IMG/VR virus record: IMGVR_UViG_3300001533_003623
Location: 20,016 to 84,015 of that record
Strand: one strand, 5' to 3'
Origin: a virus
Length of the DNA: 64,000 nucleotides
The notes under the pieces were generated by a model that searched no databases, was not told the DNA's origin, and was given only the letters and a program-made list of their open reading frames with translations. The position numbers and the translations under genes are program-made. The number at the start of each line of letters is the position of its first letter. Positions within the stretch are counted from its first letter, which is position 1. Positions 54,387-62,921 of this stretch are shown here, in pieces.

Positions 54387-55184
54387 TCACTCTGGGTCAG
54401 GTAAAGGTTGGCCGTCATCATCTAAGAACGGCTGCGACTCTACTTGATAATTACCGATTTCATCGACTGGATTACCGTTGACATCTACAAGATTACCTTG
54501 CTCATCTACATAATGACCTTTATCATTAATGAGACGACCTTCTGTATCAACTAAGTGTCCATCTTTGTTTACTAAGCGTAGTTCTTCATCAACAAAACGC
54601 CACTTAGAAAGAAACTTGTTCTCTGGTAAAGATGCTTCATGATTTTTATCAAGAGCATACATCATCTGAGCCAAAGTTTGAGCACCAGTAAATGCCTCTT
54701 CAGTATCTGCGTTAGTAAGATAGTCATCCACATCGCTGTATACGGGTTTACCCGTATCATTATACACCAAACACGAAGCTACAAGAGCATTAAATCTAGC
54801 GTTCTCAGCTTGACCTTCGACAGTATTTACGTCAAGCTCATTACGTTGGGCAATAAGATTACGTAATTGAAAACGCACTTTACGAATATCGAGAGCTAGA
54901 CGGCGCGCCTCAGACAACTTAATACCACCACGCTGTAGGTTTAACTCATGTTCATTGAGGTTGTTTAGCAGTTCTCTTTGCTGCTTTTCTTTCTCATCAT
55001 TCCATAAACCTTGGTCACGCATATAGTCTCCAAGACGTTGACGCAACAAACCGCCTGCCTTTAGAGCCTCAGCAAAAGTCGCATTGTAAACACGCTGAGC
55101 TGCACGTTGGTCCTTCGGCATTGGCTTTAGTACAGCATATTCTGTGTCATTGACCTTAAAAACTTCCTTCTTCTTTTCACTCAT
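54387..55184 (-). CDS. tail assembly chaperone candidate with octapeptide repeats
   Basis: A 265-residue acidic protein. The first ~190 residues are helical (LNEHELNLQRGGIKLSEARR). The end is a run of about five near-octapeptides with the pattern G(H/N)(L/Y)VD (DGHLVDTEG, KGHYVDEQG, GNLVDVNG). It lies directly before the tape measure and overlaps the gene before it by four bases (ATGA), the place of the GT/G chaperone pair in other phages. AGGAG precedes the ATG. Confidence 0.6.
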   Translation of the reverse strand: MSEKKKEVFKVNDTEYAVLKPMPKDQRAAQRVYNATFAEALKAGGLLRQRLGDYMRDQGLWNDEKEKQQRELLNNLNEHELNLQRGGIKLSEARRLALDIRKVRFQLRNLIAQRNELDVNTVEGQAENARFNALVASCLVYNDTGKPVYSDVDDYLTNADTEEAFTGAQTLAQMMYALDKNHEASLPENKFLSKWRFVDEELRLVNKDGHLVDTEGRLINDKGHYVDEQGNLVDVNGNPVDEIGNYQVESQPFLDDDGQPLPDPE

Positions 55185-55576
55185 AGTTTTTTCTCCTGTT
55201 TTTGTACTTGAAATTCCATATGATATCTATTCCACTTGATAACATGATTAGCAATTTCACTTTTGACTGCACGTAATTGTGTATTGCCATTATCTAATAC
55301 AATAGTACGAACATTTTTCCATAACTCCAACATACTCTGTTGTTCAACTGTTAGTTGGTCTTCTGGTAGGTCGTGACCCCACAAAAAACCAAACTCGTCT
55401 TCAAACGCCGCCAACGCACCAATAAATGTTGTGCGAACCTTCGTAGACACAATCTTATCGAGACGCTTACGAGAATGTTCAATAAATTTCTCGTCTTTAG
55501 CTTGACGCATTCGTTCAACCAATGCCTTCATCTGACCATGGCTAAGAACGCATGTATCTTCCATTTTATCGTCCAT
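55181..55576 (-). CDS. tail assembly chaperone candidate (G-like)
   Basis: A 131-residue protein with EDEFGFLWG and a helix with NGNTQLRAVKSEIANHVIKW, patterns I associate with small phage proteins encoded before the tape measure. Its last codons run GAG AAA AAA CTA TGA. A -1 slip on the A6 run would fuse it to the next protein, as in lambda G/GT, but the heptamer is not canonical. AAGGAG lies upstream. Chaperone role is inferred from position. Confidence 0.55.
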   Translation of the reverse strand: MDDKMEDTCVLSHGQMKALVERMRQAKDEKFIEHSRKRLDKIVSTKVRTTFIGALAAFEDEFGFLWGHDLPEDQLTVEQQSMLELWKNVRTIVLDNGNTQLRAVKSEIANHVIKWNRYHMEFQVQKQEKKL

Positions 55577-55604
55577 ATTAATGGCTCCTTTTATAAGACC
55601 CTAT

Positions 55605-56645
55605 TTACTTACTTTTCATCCTGTTCCTAAACTGTTGAGCGGACTGCATCGCCATTTTCTGTTGGGAATCAGGCATGTTTTGTTCACCAACAACCTTACG
55701 TTTTTGTAACACGGCCATACGCTGCTTCTTAGTAAAACGCGCACCTGTTGCATTCATGTCATCAACCCTTTTAGCGTCCGAAGCAGAATCAACAGGAATA
55801 AATACCTCTTGTGCACCACCAAGACCAGCTTTGTGGCCCTCACCTTCCTGCTTACTTTTTTCACGCTTTTTCTGTTCTAGTATGACCCAACCATCCAATA
55901 GGTCATCATCTTCCAGTACTTCCTTTGGTGGTGGGTCTGGATGTTCTTGTATACTGTCATATAGCTTCGACCACGCAATAAGTGCTTGTTGTTCATCTGT
56001 CAGCCATACGGATGGAACGCCAAACACTCTACCTTCTTGCCTGCCGCTTGACCATATCATACGCCAACGATGATTTTGTGAGAGGGAACGCAAATCTGAC
56101 TCTGTTGGTTTAGCCTGAAGATATATGTCAATAAGAGCACGCATTAAAGAATCGGATACCTCTTCTAAATTCACTAATTGTTCTTTATCATCTATAGTGT
56201 TTCTAGCTAATAAGTATTGTAGCTTAGCGCTTTCAGCTAAGCCTTCTGCTGTATACAAATCATATGTATGACGCCGAGACGATAACCCATACTGACGCTC
56301 ACGCGCCTTTGCTAATAACTTACGTATTTGGTCAACTCTTCTACTCTTGAATGCAATATAACCCTGATACATCTCAACCTTTAAGGCGTCTAACCTAGAC
56401 GGCATTGTAGTTAATTCATTCTCTTCATCCATAGACCATAACCCATGCTCTATGATTAATTCAAGCATTTCGCTTGAGTTTACTACACCAAAAAATGAAC
56501 ACTCATTTAGTGTTTCGCGATATACAAACTCAGCCTCAAGCCTATTAGCAGGAGAGGGTGGGCATACATAATATACGTCAGGTATTATCTGACAACGTAC
56601 CCTGCCGCTCACTACCTGATGTAACAGAAGTTCTTGCTCGTCCAT
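55605..56645 (-). CDS. tail-region protein of unknown function
   Basis: A 346-residue mixed helix protein. The opening (ELLLHQVVSGRVRCQIIPDV, then EAEFVYRETLNECSFFGVV) looks like a conserved module in phage genes near chaperones. A middle part with KKREKSKQEGEG is a linker, and the end (TGARFTKKQRMAVLQKRKVV) is basic. It overlaps the gene before it by 68 bases. No catalytic motif is seen. Assembly role likely. Confidence 0.55.
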   Translation of the reverse strand: MDEQELLLHQVVSGRVRCQIIPDVYYVCPPSPANRLEAEFVYRETLNECSFFGVVNSSEMLELIIEHGLWSMDEENELTTMPSRLDALKVEMYQGYIAFKSRRVDQIRKLLAKARERQYGLSSRRHTYDLYTAEGLAESAKLQYLLARNTIDDKEQLVNLEEVSDSLMRALIDIYLQAKPTESDLRSLSQNHRWRMIWSSGRQEGRVFGVPSVWLTDEQQALIAWSKLYDSIQEHPDPPPKEVLEDDDLLDGWVILEQKKREKSKQEGEGHKAGLGGAQEVFIPVDSASDAKRVDDMNATGARFTKKQRMAVLQKRKVVGEQNMPDSQQKMAMQSAQQFRNRMKSK

Positions 56646-56907
56646 CTAATTCTCTTCTGGTTATTCCTAGTTCTTTGTTTAAGGCATCAATTTGCTTACG
56701 CATACCTTCAGCTTCATTCTGTAAACGTAGAATCTCTTTCTTATATTCTTCGCTTACAGAGCGAAATTGTTCTTCACGGGTACGCATAGAATGATGAGAG
56801 TCTAAATAGAGACTACCAACTATAGTAGCAAGCTCATCGTATGACCAACCTCTTTCACGAGGCATTTGGTCGGCGTCAACAGACTGTACAGGAATAGCAC
56901 GTTCCAT
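56578..56907 (-). CDS. coiled-coil hypothetical protein
   Basis: A 109-residue protein with a coiled-coil segment (FRSVSEEYKKEILRLQNEAE and on to IDALNKELG). AGGAG precedes the ATG. It lies after the hairpin that follows the major tail gene. Its last 68 bases overlap the next gene in another frame. Function unknown. Confidence 0.55.
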   Translation of the reverse strand: MERAIPVQSVDADQMPRERGWSYDELATIVGSLYLDSHHSMRTREEQFRSVSEEYKKEILRLQNEAEGMRKQIDALNKELGITRRELDGRARTSVTSGSERQGTLSDNT

Positions 56908-56948
56908 AATTAATCTCCTAACCTAAAATAAAAATCCTAAAGATGAAG

Positions 56949-56970
56949 GTGCGGGCACGATTGCCCGCAC
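56949..56970 (-). terminator. GC-rich hairpin after the major tail gene
   Basis: GTGCGGGCA (minus strand 56970-56962), loop ATCG, TGCCCGCAC (56957-56949), followed by CTTCATCTTT. Nine perfect pairs, GC-rich in an AT-rich genome, with a moderate T-rich tail. It probably lowers expression downstream of the major tail gene. Confidence 0.6.
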
Positions 56971-56997
56971 GTTCACCGTCCACCTACAAAATCAAAC

Positions 56998-58131
56998 TCA
57001 CGGACGCAATGCAACAACCTTGTCATTAGGATGCTTTACGTCAAAGTCGTTGAAGTTACTATAGCTATAAGTGACTTCAACATTACCACCGCCAGCGTCA
57101 CCACCACTATGACCAACGCTTGACAACTTATTCTTGGTACCACAATCGATTTGCAGACCTTCGCAAAGTACAAGCTTAATATTTTGGTCTACCAAATTAT
57201 AGCGAGTGCCGCAAGGACCACCAGTACCATCATCATAAATACCGTCTTCAGTTGCAGAAATCATATCACCAGAAATGCTGATGACAGTAATTTCGTTTGT
57301 AACTTCAACAGGGAAGTTAATGAAGCGATAATAAGTACCACGACGGCCAAGTTCAAAAAGTTCTTCACGGTTAAAGTCTGTACTGATATTCCAGCTTTGC
57401 ACGTGCACACCATATTCACCGCCAGAAAGCATATTAACACCAGAACCACCACCAGCATTTATAACGCCGGGCATATTCAAAGGCAGCAATGAAACATTTG
57501 CACCACTACCAAACATAACATCTTCGCGTCTGTTGACACCGCCAGAACCGGTAATAGACTTCGGGTCAGTGTCACCAGAAGACCACGGTGTAGAAGGAAT
57601 CCATGTAGCTGTAGTTAAATCATAACCAGTAAAGCTAGTGGTATCGCCACCAATAACCCACACTTTGTTTTGTCCAACCAAAGACACGGATTCTGTAGCG
57701 TTTCCATCTACACTTACTTCATAACCAACAGAAGATACATAAAGACCACTCATATGGACTTCAGCTCCAGGTGTACCTTCTGCATAGTCATTGGTTTCAT
57801 CATATACAGCCAAAGCAACCTTACAAACGCCTTGTGAACGTGCAACCAAAGTAGAACCAGAAGGAGCATCACCATTTTCATCAGCCGCAGTAGCCAGCAG
57901 ATAAACAGGACAATAACCATCTAGTACTTTCGCTGTTTCCACTTGTACCTCAGGCACGCCTTCAACGTTTTCATATAACGCCAACTGACCAATCTCGAAA
58001 ATTTGTTCAAGATTAAAGGTGGTGGTCATACCAAGGGTCTGTAAACCGCGAATAACTTCAAAGTTGTTGGATGTTACCGGTGCAACACCAGCACGTTGAC
58101 AAGCATAAAAAATTCTTTTATTTTTAGCCAC
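56998..58131 (-). CDS. major tail (tube) protein
   Basis: A 377-residue protein. The segments FNLEQIFEIGQLALYENVEG (~residues 39-58) and FNREELFELGRRGTYYRFIN (~240-260) are alike, so two tube-like domains have arisen by duplication, enough to form six units in a three-fold ring or to add a decoration. Each is followed by a beta segment (PEVQVETAKVL; PVEVTNEITVI). AGGAGG is seven bases before a GTG start. Strong ribosome site, candidate upstream promoter and downstream hairpin all suit a highly made virion protein. No sheath gene is seen beside it. Confidence 0.7.
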   Translation of the reverse strand: MAKNKRIFYACQRAGVAPVTSNNFEVIRGLQTLGMTTTFNLEQIFEIGQLALYENVEGVPEVQVETAKVLDGYCPVYLLATAADENGDAPSGSTLVARSQGVCKVALAVYDETNDYAEGTPGAEVHMSGLYVSSVGYEVSVDGNATESVSLVGQNKVWVIGGDTTSFTGYDLTTATWIPSTPWSSGDTDPKSITGSGGVNRREDVMFGSGANVSLLPLNMPGVINAGGGSGVNMLSGGEYGVHVQSWNISTDFNREELFELGRRGTYYRFINFPVEVTNEITVISISGDMISATEDGIYDDGTGGPCGTRYNLVDQNIKLVLCEGLQIDCGTKNKLSSVGHSGGDAGGGNVEVTYSYSNFNDFDVKHPNDKVVALRP

Positions 58132-58177
58132 TTTATAGCCTCCTAAATAGTTATTGTCTTAAAGTGTGGACTACCGA

Positions 58178-58206
58178 TTTATACACCAAATCTAGATGTT
58201 CTCGAA
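58178..58206 (-). promoter_or_regulatory. candidate late promoter before the major tail gene
   Basis: TATAAA (58183-58178) preceded by GGTG, in a 60-base gap. The -35 region (TTCGAG) is poor, so a phage or activator-dependent signal is possible. It would give a leader of ~40 bases before GTG 58131. Confidence 0.3.
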
Positions 58207-59160
58207 TATAGCCTCACATGTTAAACGTAATGTACCTCTATATAACCAATTGTTGGTTGTTTGCATGTTTTCAGTATTAGCATACTTTAACATAATGTGT
58301 GTCCATGCAAAACCACCACTAGCTACATCAGCAACTATTTGTGGATACTGCATCGGATTTGTTATTGGACGACCCATAATATCAATATCTACAGGAAAAG
58401 TTCCGCTAGATTTCATCAGACCCCTATCTGGTAATATGATTACCTTGTCACTCTGATTACCTAAGATATTTACTAGTTTATCTCGCTCGTCTTTTGTTTC
58501 TGAAAGAACATAAAAAAGTATATCTTGCAACACAAATTGTCCACCCCCTAATTGATATGGGCGATAGCCACCACGACTAGAAAGCTCAATTGCAATTGTT
58601 GGCATTCTACGTCTGGCTTCTGAAAGTCGATTTGTGTTCAGATAATCTGCTTGATGAACATCTAAAGACCCATACATAAGTTCTTGTAGCCAAGGTTCTT
58701 TAGCTGGCCCAATCGTAGGCACCCTAAAGGCATAATCACATCTAACATCACTAGAGGTACTAATTGGTGAATCAAAAACAACTCTTCCGCGAGGAAAATC
58801 TACATAGTGGGCATAGTCACCGACAGTCGTATTCGTATTATAAAACGTATCATTTACAGCTACGCCACTACAAGCCTGTGGTTGAACTCCATAAGATATG
58901 CCTGTTTCCCACACCCAGTCCGAACGCAAAGATTCCCAAACCTGACCAGATTGATAATTAGGGTCATCTACTAAATGTAAAATTGCTGGATGACCACCAT
59001 ATAAACCACTGGCTTGACTACGCTCAACGTTCTCAAATCCACCTACTTGAAGCATCGCCCAACGCATCCATTCCGTAATACCATATTGCAAGTTATCATT
59101 AAAACCGTCTTTACGCCAATTAGTGACGCCTTTGAATGTTTCATAAGCATGTAGTGTCAT
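58192..59160 (-). CDS. virion protein, tail/neck region
   Basis: A 322-residue protein (MTLHAYETFKGV). A beta-rich N-terminal half with PRGRVVFDSPI, and a C-terminal half with QFVLQDILFYVLSETKDERD, LVNILGNQSDKVIILPDRG and WLYRGTLRLTCEAIFENI. This layout is familiar from structural proteins encoded between connector and tube genes, though I cannot name the family. Two bases separate it from the gene before it. Confidence 0.55.
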   Translation of the reverse strand: MTLHAYETFKGVTNWRKDGFNDNLQYGITEWMRWAMLQVGGFENVERSQASGLYGGHPAILHLVDDPNYQSGQVWESLRSDWVWETGISYGVQPQACSGVAVNDTFYNTNTTVGDYAHYVDFPRGRVVFDSPISTSSDVRCDYAFRVPTIGPAKEPWLQELMYGSLDVHQADYLNTNRLSEARRRMPTIAIELSSRGGYRPYQLGGGQFVLQDILFYVLSETKDERDKLVNILGNQSDKVIILPDRGLMKSSGTFPVDIDIMGRPITNPMQYPQIVADVASGGFAWTHIMLKYANTENMQTTNNWLYRGTLRLTCEAIFENI

Positions 59161-59162
59161 AA

Positions 59163-59849
59163 CTATACCCTTCGAAAAACTTCGGCTTTAATCATATTCA
59201 AAATATCTGGCATGGCATTCGCAACGGCTTGGGTTGCAAAATTATTGTCAGAAACACCAGCATACTCTTCTGGTATACCCCAGCCCCGACCATGTGTCTT
59301 CACCATGATAACATTAGTATCGGTTCGTGAAGCCTTAGTATAGTTTTTCACTTTCTTTGATACATATCCCAAAACCAAAATCTCTTGTCCATGTAACAAC
59401 AACCATTCCAACCACGGTATTTGAGTTCCTTTATCAGTCATATAAGAAGACCATGCTTCTTGTAAAACATCCTTGTAGCTTGCATCAATAGCACGAATAA
59501 CCACAGCAGTTCCAGATATTTGCTTACCTACTAATTTAGGTGCTCTTAGAGTAACCGTCGTGGACCCTATCCAAGTCCGAACCAACGACTCCATAGCAGA
59601 TATGCTGTCTGCAATACCTAATTGACTTCTAAGTTTACCGTCTTCATTAAACATATCTATAAACGTAGGGTGTTTACGTAAACTAGTCTCAAGTATCTTC
59701 TTAGTTCCACGCCGTAGTGATGTTTTAAAGGCTTGGCTTTGTAATTTCTTACTAAGTACCTTGTACATCTCTTTAACGATTCTATCAGCAAATACTTCAG
59801 GTGGTGTTACCATCTGAATACCCATTGACATTCCACCAACATTAACCAC
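59163..59849 (-). CDS. head-tail connector / tail completion candidate
   Basis: A 228-residue protein. The helical N-terminal half and the C-terminal segment VMVKTHGRGWGIPEEYAG resemble HK97 gp10-like tail completion proteins in size and place. There are several in-frame starts (GTG 59849; ATG 59831 and 59825); GGTGG before 59825 favours a later one. It overlaps the next upstream gene by eight bases. Assignment is tentative. Confidence 0.5.
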   Translation of the reverse strand: MVNVGGMSMGIQMVTPPEVFADRIVKEMYKVLSKKLQSQAFKTSLRRGTKKILETSLRKHPTFIDMFNEDGKLRSQLGIADSISAMESLVRTWIGSTTVTLRAPKLVGKQISGTAVVIRAIDASYKDVLQEAWSSYMTDKGTQIPWLEWLLLHGQEILVLGYVSKKVKNYTKASRTDTNVIMVKTHGRGWGIPEEYAGVSDNNFATQAVANAMPDILNMIKAEVFRRV

Positions 59850-60381
59850 CGGATTGCCTCGTCAACATTTGTCTAAAATATCTATCACGCCTAAAACCCC
59901 ACGGTTGCGCCTCGCCCATTCTCGTACATTTATAGTTGCGAATGCCTCGTAACTCATCATTAACAATTATAAACTGAGCTTTCTCTAGGTCGGGCAAATC
60001 AGTCATATACCCTATCACCATACATAGACCTTGTGGGTCTGCAATCGTTACTCCGATATCACGCCATGCCTTGGGTTCCCAATATACTCTCAGGCGAATA
60101 GTCTCTGTAACCGACACAGACAGAAGACCACGACCCTGGCAACGAGGACAAAGACTATGATTAGTGAAAGGAATGGGACCGCCTGTCTTATATATATTGG
60201 AAGACCTACGACTATAGGGGTCATATACACAGTTATCACATTCCTGAGACTTAGCAGGGAAGGTTAGTGTGCATGTAGACCCTAGTTCACCATCTATTAG
60301 TGCATCAGACATCCACTCATGACGGTCAACTACGTCTGATGGAATCACAAAGTCGCCAAAAGCAGGAATTTTATTTGACAT
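59842..60381 (-). CDS. connector-region protein with zinc site
   Basis: A 179-residue protein with CDNCVYDP (~residues 48-55) and CPRCQGRG (~79-86), a zinc-ribbon pair like DnaJ's CxxCxGxG half-sites. Beta strands on either side (LLSVSVTETIRLRVYW; VTIADPQGLCMVIGYM) match an adaptor fold. Lying between head-side and tail-side genes, it is probably a head-tail adaptor. Confidence 0.55.
   Translation of the reverse strand: MSNKIPAFGDFVIPSDVVDRHEWMSDALIDGELGSTCTLTFPAKSQECDNCVYDPYSRRSSNIYKTGGPIPFTNHSLCPRCQGRGLLSVSVTETIRLRVYWEPKAWRDIGVTIADPQGLCMVIGYMTDLPDLEKAQFIIVNDELRGIRNYKCTRMGEAQPWGFRRDRYFRQMLTRQSGG
60254..60262 (+). repeat. dispersed motif GCAGGGAAG (exact)
   Basis: Exact copy, antisense to the zinc-site connector gene; extended match TTAGCAGGGAAGGTT shared closely with 42365. 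Confidence 0.7.
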
Positions 60382-60390
60382 ATTCTATGC

Positions 60391-60585
60391 TCATTCTTCA
60401 ACAGTAACTGCTATTGCGGCACTAAAATCAAATCTATCACCCCAACGAGTATTAAGCGCAGCCGCGCCTTCATTTGCCACACTACTATCATAGCTATATG
60501 CCGTACCCTGTGGACTTACACCGACAATACGTGTACCAGTATGATAATCATTAGCGTTAACAGCTTTAGTTACAATGACTGACAT
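60391..60585 (-). CDS. small virion-region protein
   Basis: A 64-residue protein with GAGGTAA before the ATG. It has a beta pattern (MSVIVTKAVNANDYHTGTRI) and an acidic end. Lies in line with the structural genes. Family not recognised. Confidence 0.5.
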   Translation of the reverse strand: MSVIVTKAVNANDYHTGTRIVGVSPQGTAYSYDSSVANEGAAALNTRWGDRFDFSAAIAVTVEE

Positions 60586-60606
60586 ATTTTACCTCAATTC
60601 TTTCTA

Positions 60607-61227
60607 TTATATATCGCGTCCCAATAAATTATCTAATGCAATAGTACCAGTAGCGCTAGCAGGTATAAGAACAGACTGCCAAAATGTACTTGCGCCACGC
60701 CTAATATTATATGTAGCACCAGGAACTAACTTAGTAAAATACACCATCCCATCGGTATCACTATATTCCGTGCGAAATTCAGTGTTGAAACTTAACCCAC
60801 CATTGCCTGGAGGTTTGGACATTTGTAGTTGAATCGGAATATTAACAGCGAACAAACCAGACTCATCATAACACTGTAAGTAACCAGTGGCAAAACCTAT
60901 GGGACTTGGCGGTATAACCACCTCTTCTCGTGTCGCCTCATCTCCTAAAATATTTGCTAATACAATCGCATTAGCGGTAACGCCACTTACCGTAGCAGTA
61001 GCAAGAAAATGGATAGAGTCACCGCGCTCCCACGTGTCTGGTATAGTAGCAGTAAGTGAATATATGCCAGTAGCACCATCTTGCTTTTCTACCGTAACAG
61101 TTACATCAGTATTGACGGAATTACGCACCAATATTGCTGTAGGCAATACGTCTGCATCAGCTTCGGCACCTGTCGAAGCATTATGTGTAGTAATCTCTGT
61201 GGTAAATACATCACCTGGATATAACAT
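60607..61227 (-). CDS. beta-rich virion protein (Ig-like)
   Basis: A 206-residue protein from ATG 61227 (MLYPGDVF), with GGAG nine bases upstream; a TTG at 61242 is less likely. Two beta-sandwich-like parts are seen: TDVTVTVEKQDGATGIYSLT, and GLFAVNIPIQLQMSKP to YSDTDGMVYFTKLVPGATYNI, the latter like a Cna-B or carboxypeptidase-like repeat found in phage decoration proteins. Probably on the capsid or tail surface. Confidence 0.6.
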   Translation of the reverse strand: MLYPGDVFTTEITTHNASTGAEADADVLPTAILVRNSVNTDVTVTVEKQDGATGIYSLTATIPDTWERGDSIHFLATATVSGVTANAIVLANILGDEATREEVVIPPSPIGFATGYLQCYDESGLFAVNIPIQLQMSKPPGNGGLSFNTEFRTEYSDTDGMVYFTKLVPGATYNIRRGASTFWQSVLIPASATGTIALDNLLGRDI

Positions 61228-61245
61228 AACATCACACTCCAATTA

Positions 61246-61254
61246 GCAGGGAAG
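61246..61254 (+). repeat. dispersed motif GCAGGGAAG (exact)
   Basis: Exact copy in the short gap between the genes at 61227 and 61256; the only exact copy that is mostly non-coding. Confidence 0.7.
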
Positions 61255-61255
61255 C

Positions 61256-61648
61256 TTATGCTGTGATTGTTTGACCGGCGTTATATGAATAGCTGTCAAC
61301 ACTTACTGTTTGCCCAGAGTTGATACTAGTATTATCTATGTCCATATCGGAACCACTTGTTGCAACAACGCCACGAAATACTTCTGTCCCAGCCTTGTTT
61401 TTGAACTTAAATAGGTTCGCTGTTCCAGTGGCGATTGCTTCGGCACTTAAACCATCTCCAATATTTAACGCAGCATCAGCAGATGCATCAGCACTACCAA
61501 ATGCTGGGTCGCCAAGGTCTATGCTGACTAATACGGTTGTGTCTTCTAAGATTTCTAGTGTACCGTTAGTTCCAGCCCCACCATCGACCAAATCAACAAC
61601 GGCATCAGTTGCTGCTTGTGCTACGGCCTGTGTATGTGAAATAGACAT
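61256..61648 (-). CDS. beta-rich virion protein
   Basis: A 130-residue protein with AAGGAG before the ATG. The segment FKFKNKAGTEVFRGVVATSG, then DIDNTSINSGQTVSVDSYS, is a pattern I recognise from small proteins encoded in many phage structural modules. Likely a fibre- or decoration-associated subunit. Function not established. Confidence 0.6.
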   Translation of the reverse strand: MSISHTQAVAQAATDAVVDLVDGGAGTNGTLEILEDTTVLVSIDLGDPAFGSADASADAALNIGDGLSAEAIATGTANLFKFKNKAGTEVFRGVVATSGSDMDIDNTSINSGQTVSVDSYSYNAGQTITA

Positions 61649-61667
61649 GTTTGCTCCTTATATCTTA

Positions 61668-62921
61668 CTAAACAAAAATTTTTGAATTAAAAATTGGCGA
61701 GTGGAAAATACGTATCGCATATGTTCTATGTATTATACCATTGCCAACGCCATTACTACCTACGCTTACTCCAGTCATAGTTACTTGTGTATGTAATTCG
61801 CCACCACCAACGGCATTGCTATCAACTACACTACCACTCAACACAACACTAGTTGAAGCATCACCACTTGTATATGCTAATCCTCCAACACTACTACCAC
61901 CTAACTGTATATCAGTATTTACTACACCAGTACTTTGCCCATTATTAGCGACACCACGACCAAAAATCGCTCTATCGTCATAAAACAGGCCAATATTTCC
62001 TGTGCTATTAGCATTGTTCGCCAAACCACTACCATTAAGACCAACAACGGCCCTCGCCATACTACTACTTACACCGTTGTTAGCGACACTAGAACCAAAA
62101 GCTCGCACTGTTGATGAAGCACTACCTGAGCTATTAGCGTTATTACCAATACTTGAAGCAGAAAGTTGGTTTTGAACACTTGTATAACCAGATGATATAC
62201 TATTGTTGGTGGTACCTTTTCCGCTTAATGAAGTAATAGTATGTAATGCTCCAACACTATCAGCATTATTAGACGAACTAATGCCCCCAATCGTTGCTAT
62301 AGATTTTACAGCACCAGACCCAACACTATTTTGGCATGTACTACTACCATTAATTAGAACAGATACGCCTATGTTACCGGAACCTGTGCCGTTTTGGCAT
62401 GTTGAGCCACCACCAATGGAGGTTGTTGTTGTAGTTGAACCAACACTAGTGCCGTTTTGACAGGTGGCACCACCACCAATTGACGCGCCAACACTCACAG
62501 CGCCACTATCTGACGCGTTTGCACCACCACCATTTCCACCCAAAGATAAATCAACGCCTAATGAACCATGACTAATAGCGTTTGTGCCACACCCCTCCCC
62601 TGCTAATATTCGCACAGGAAATGACGTAGACACACTGCCTGTACTTACAGCATTGCTATCAATACTATTACCACTCACAGACACTGTGATTTGTATAGTG
62701 CTAGTACTAGTGGCATTAGTCGCTGTACCAGAGCCATCTACTGATATACTAATACTTAGTGAGCCCGACCCATTAGCATTGGTACCTACCCCATTGCCAC
62801 TTATTATAAGAGGGTCTAAGACTACACCAGTGGTCTCAATAATCGTACCCCATCGTGACGGGTAAATCATTAGACCTGTTTCGACTAGTGTGGTGCCATC
62901 AGGCAAGAGATATTGTGACAT
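61668..62921 (-). CDS. fibre-like protein of 21-residue repeats
   Basis: A 417-residue protein. After ~40 residues it is a tandem array of about 17 repeats of 21 residues, with the pattern GG.S..NNA.S.G.......L. Examples are SIGNNANSSGSASSTVRA and SSVANNGVSSSMARA, and three neighbouring copies carry TCQN. The last ~20 residues (IRIFHSPIFNSKIFV) differ. Low charge and Asn/Ser/Gly content suit a beta-solenoid or trimeric fibre. ATGA overlap with the gene before it. Confidence 0.7.
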   Translation of the reverse strand: MSQYLLPDGTTLVETGLMIYPSRWGTIIETTGVVLDPLIISGNGVGTNANGSGSLSISISVDGSGTATNATSTSTIQITVSVSGNSIDSNAVSTGSVSTSFPVRILAGEGCGTNAISHGSLGVDLSLGGNGGGANASDSGAVSVGASIGGGATCQNGTSVGSTTTTTSIGGGSTCQNGTGSGNIGVSVLINGSSTCQNSVGSGAVKSIATIGGISSSNNADSVGALHTITSLSGKGTTNNSISSGYTSVQNQLSASSIGNNANSSGSASSTVRAFGSSVANNGVSSSMARAVVGLNGSGLANNANSTGNIGLFYDDRAIFGRGVANNGQSTGVVNTDIQLGGSSVGGLAYTSGDASTSVVLSGSVVDSNAVGGGELHTQVTMTGVSVGSNGVGNGIIHRTYAIRIFHSPIFNSKIFV

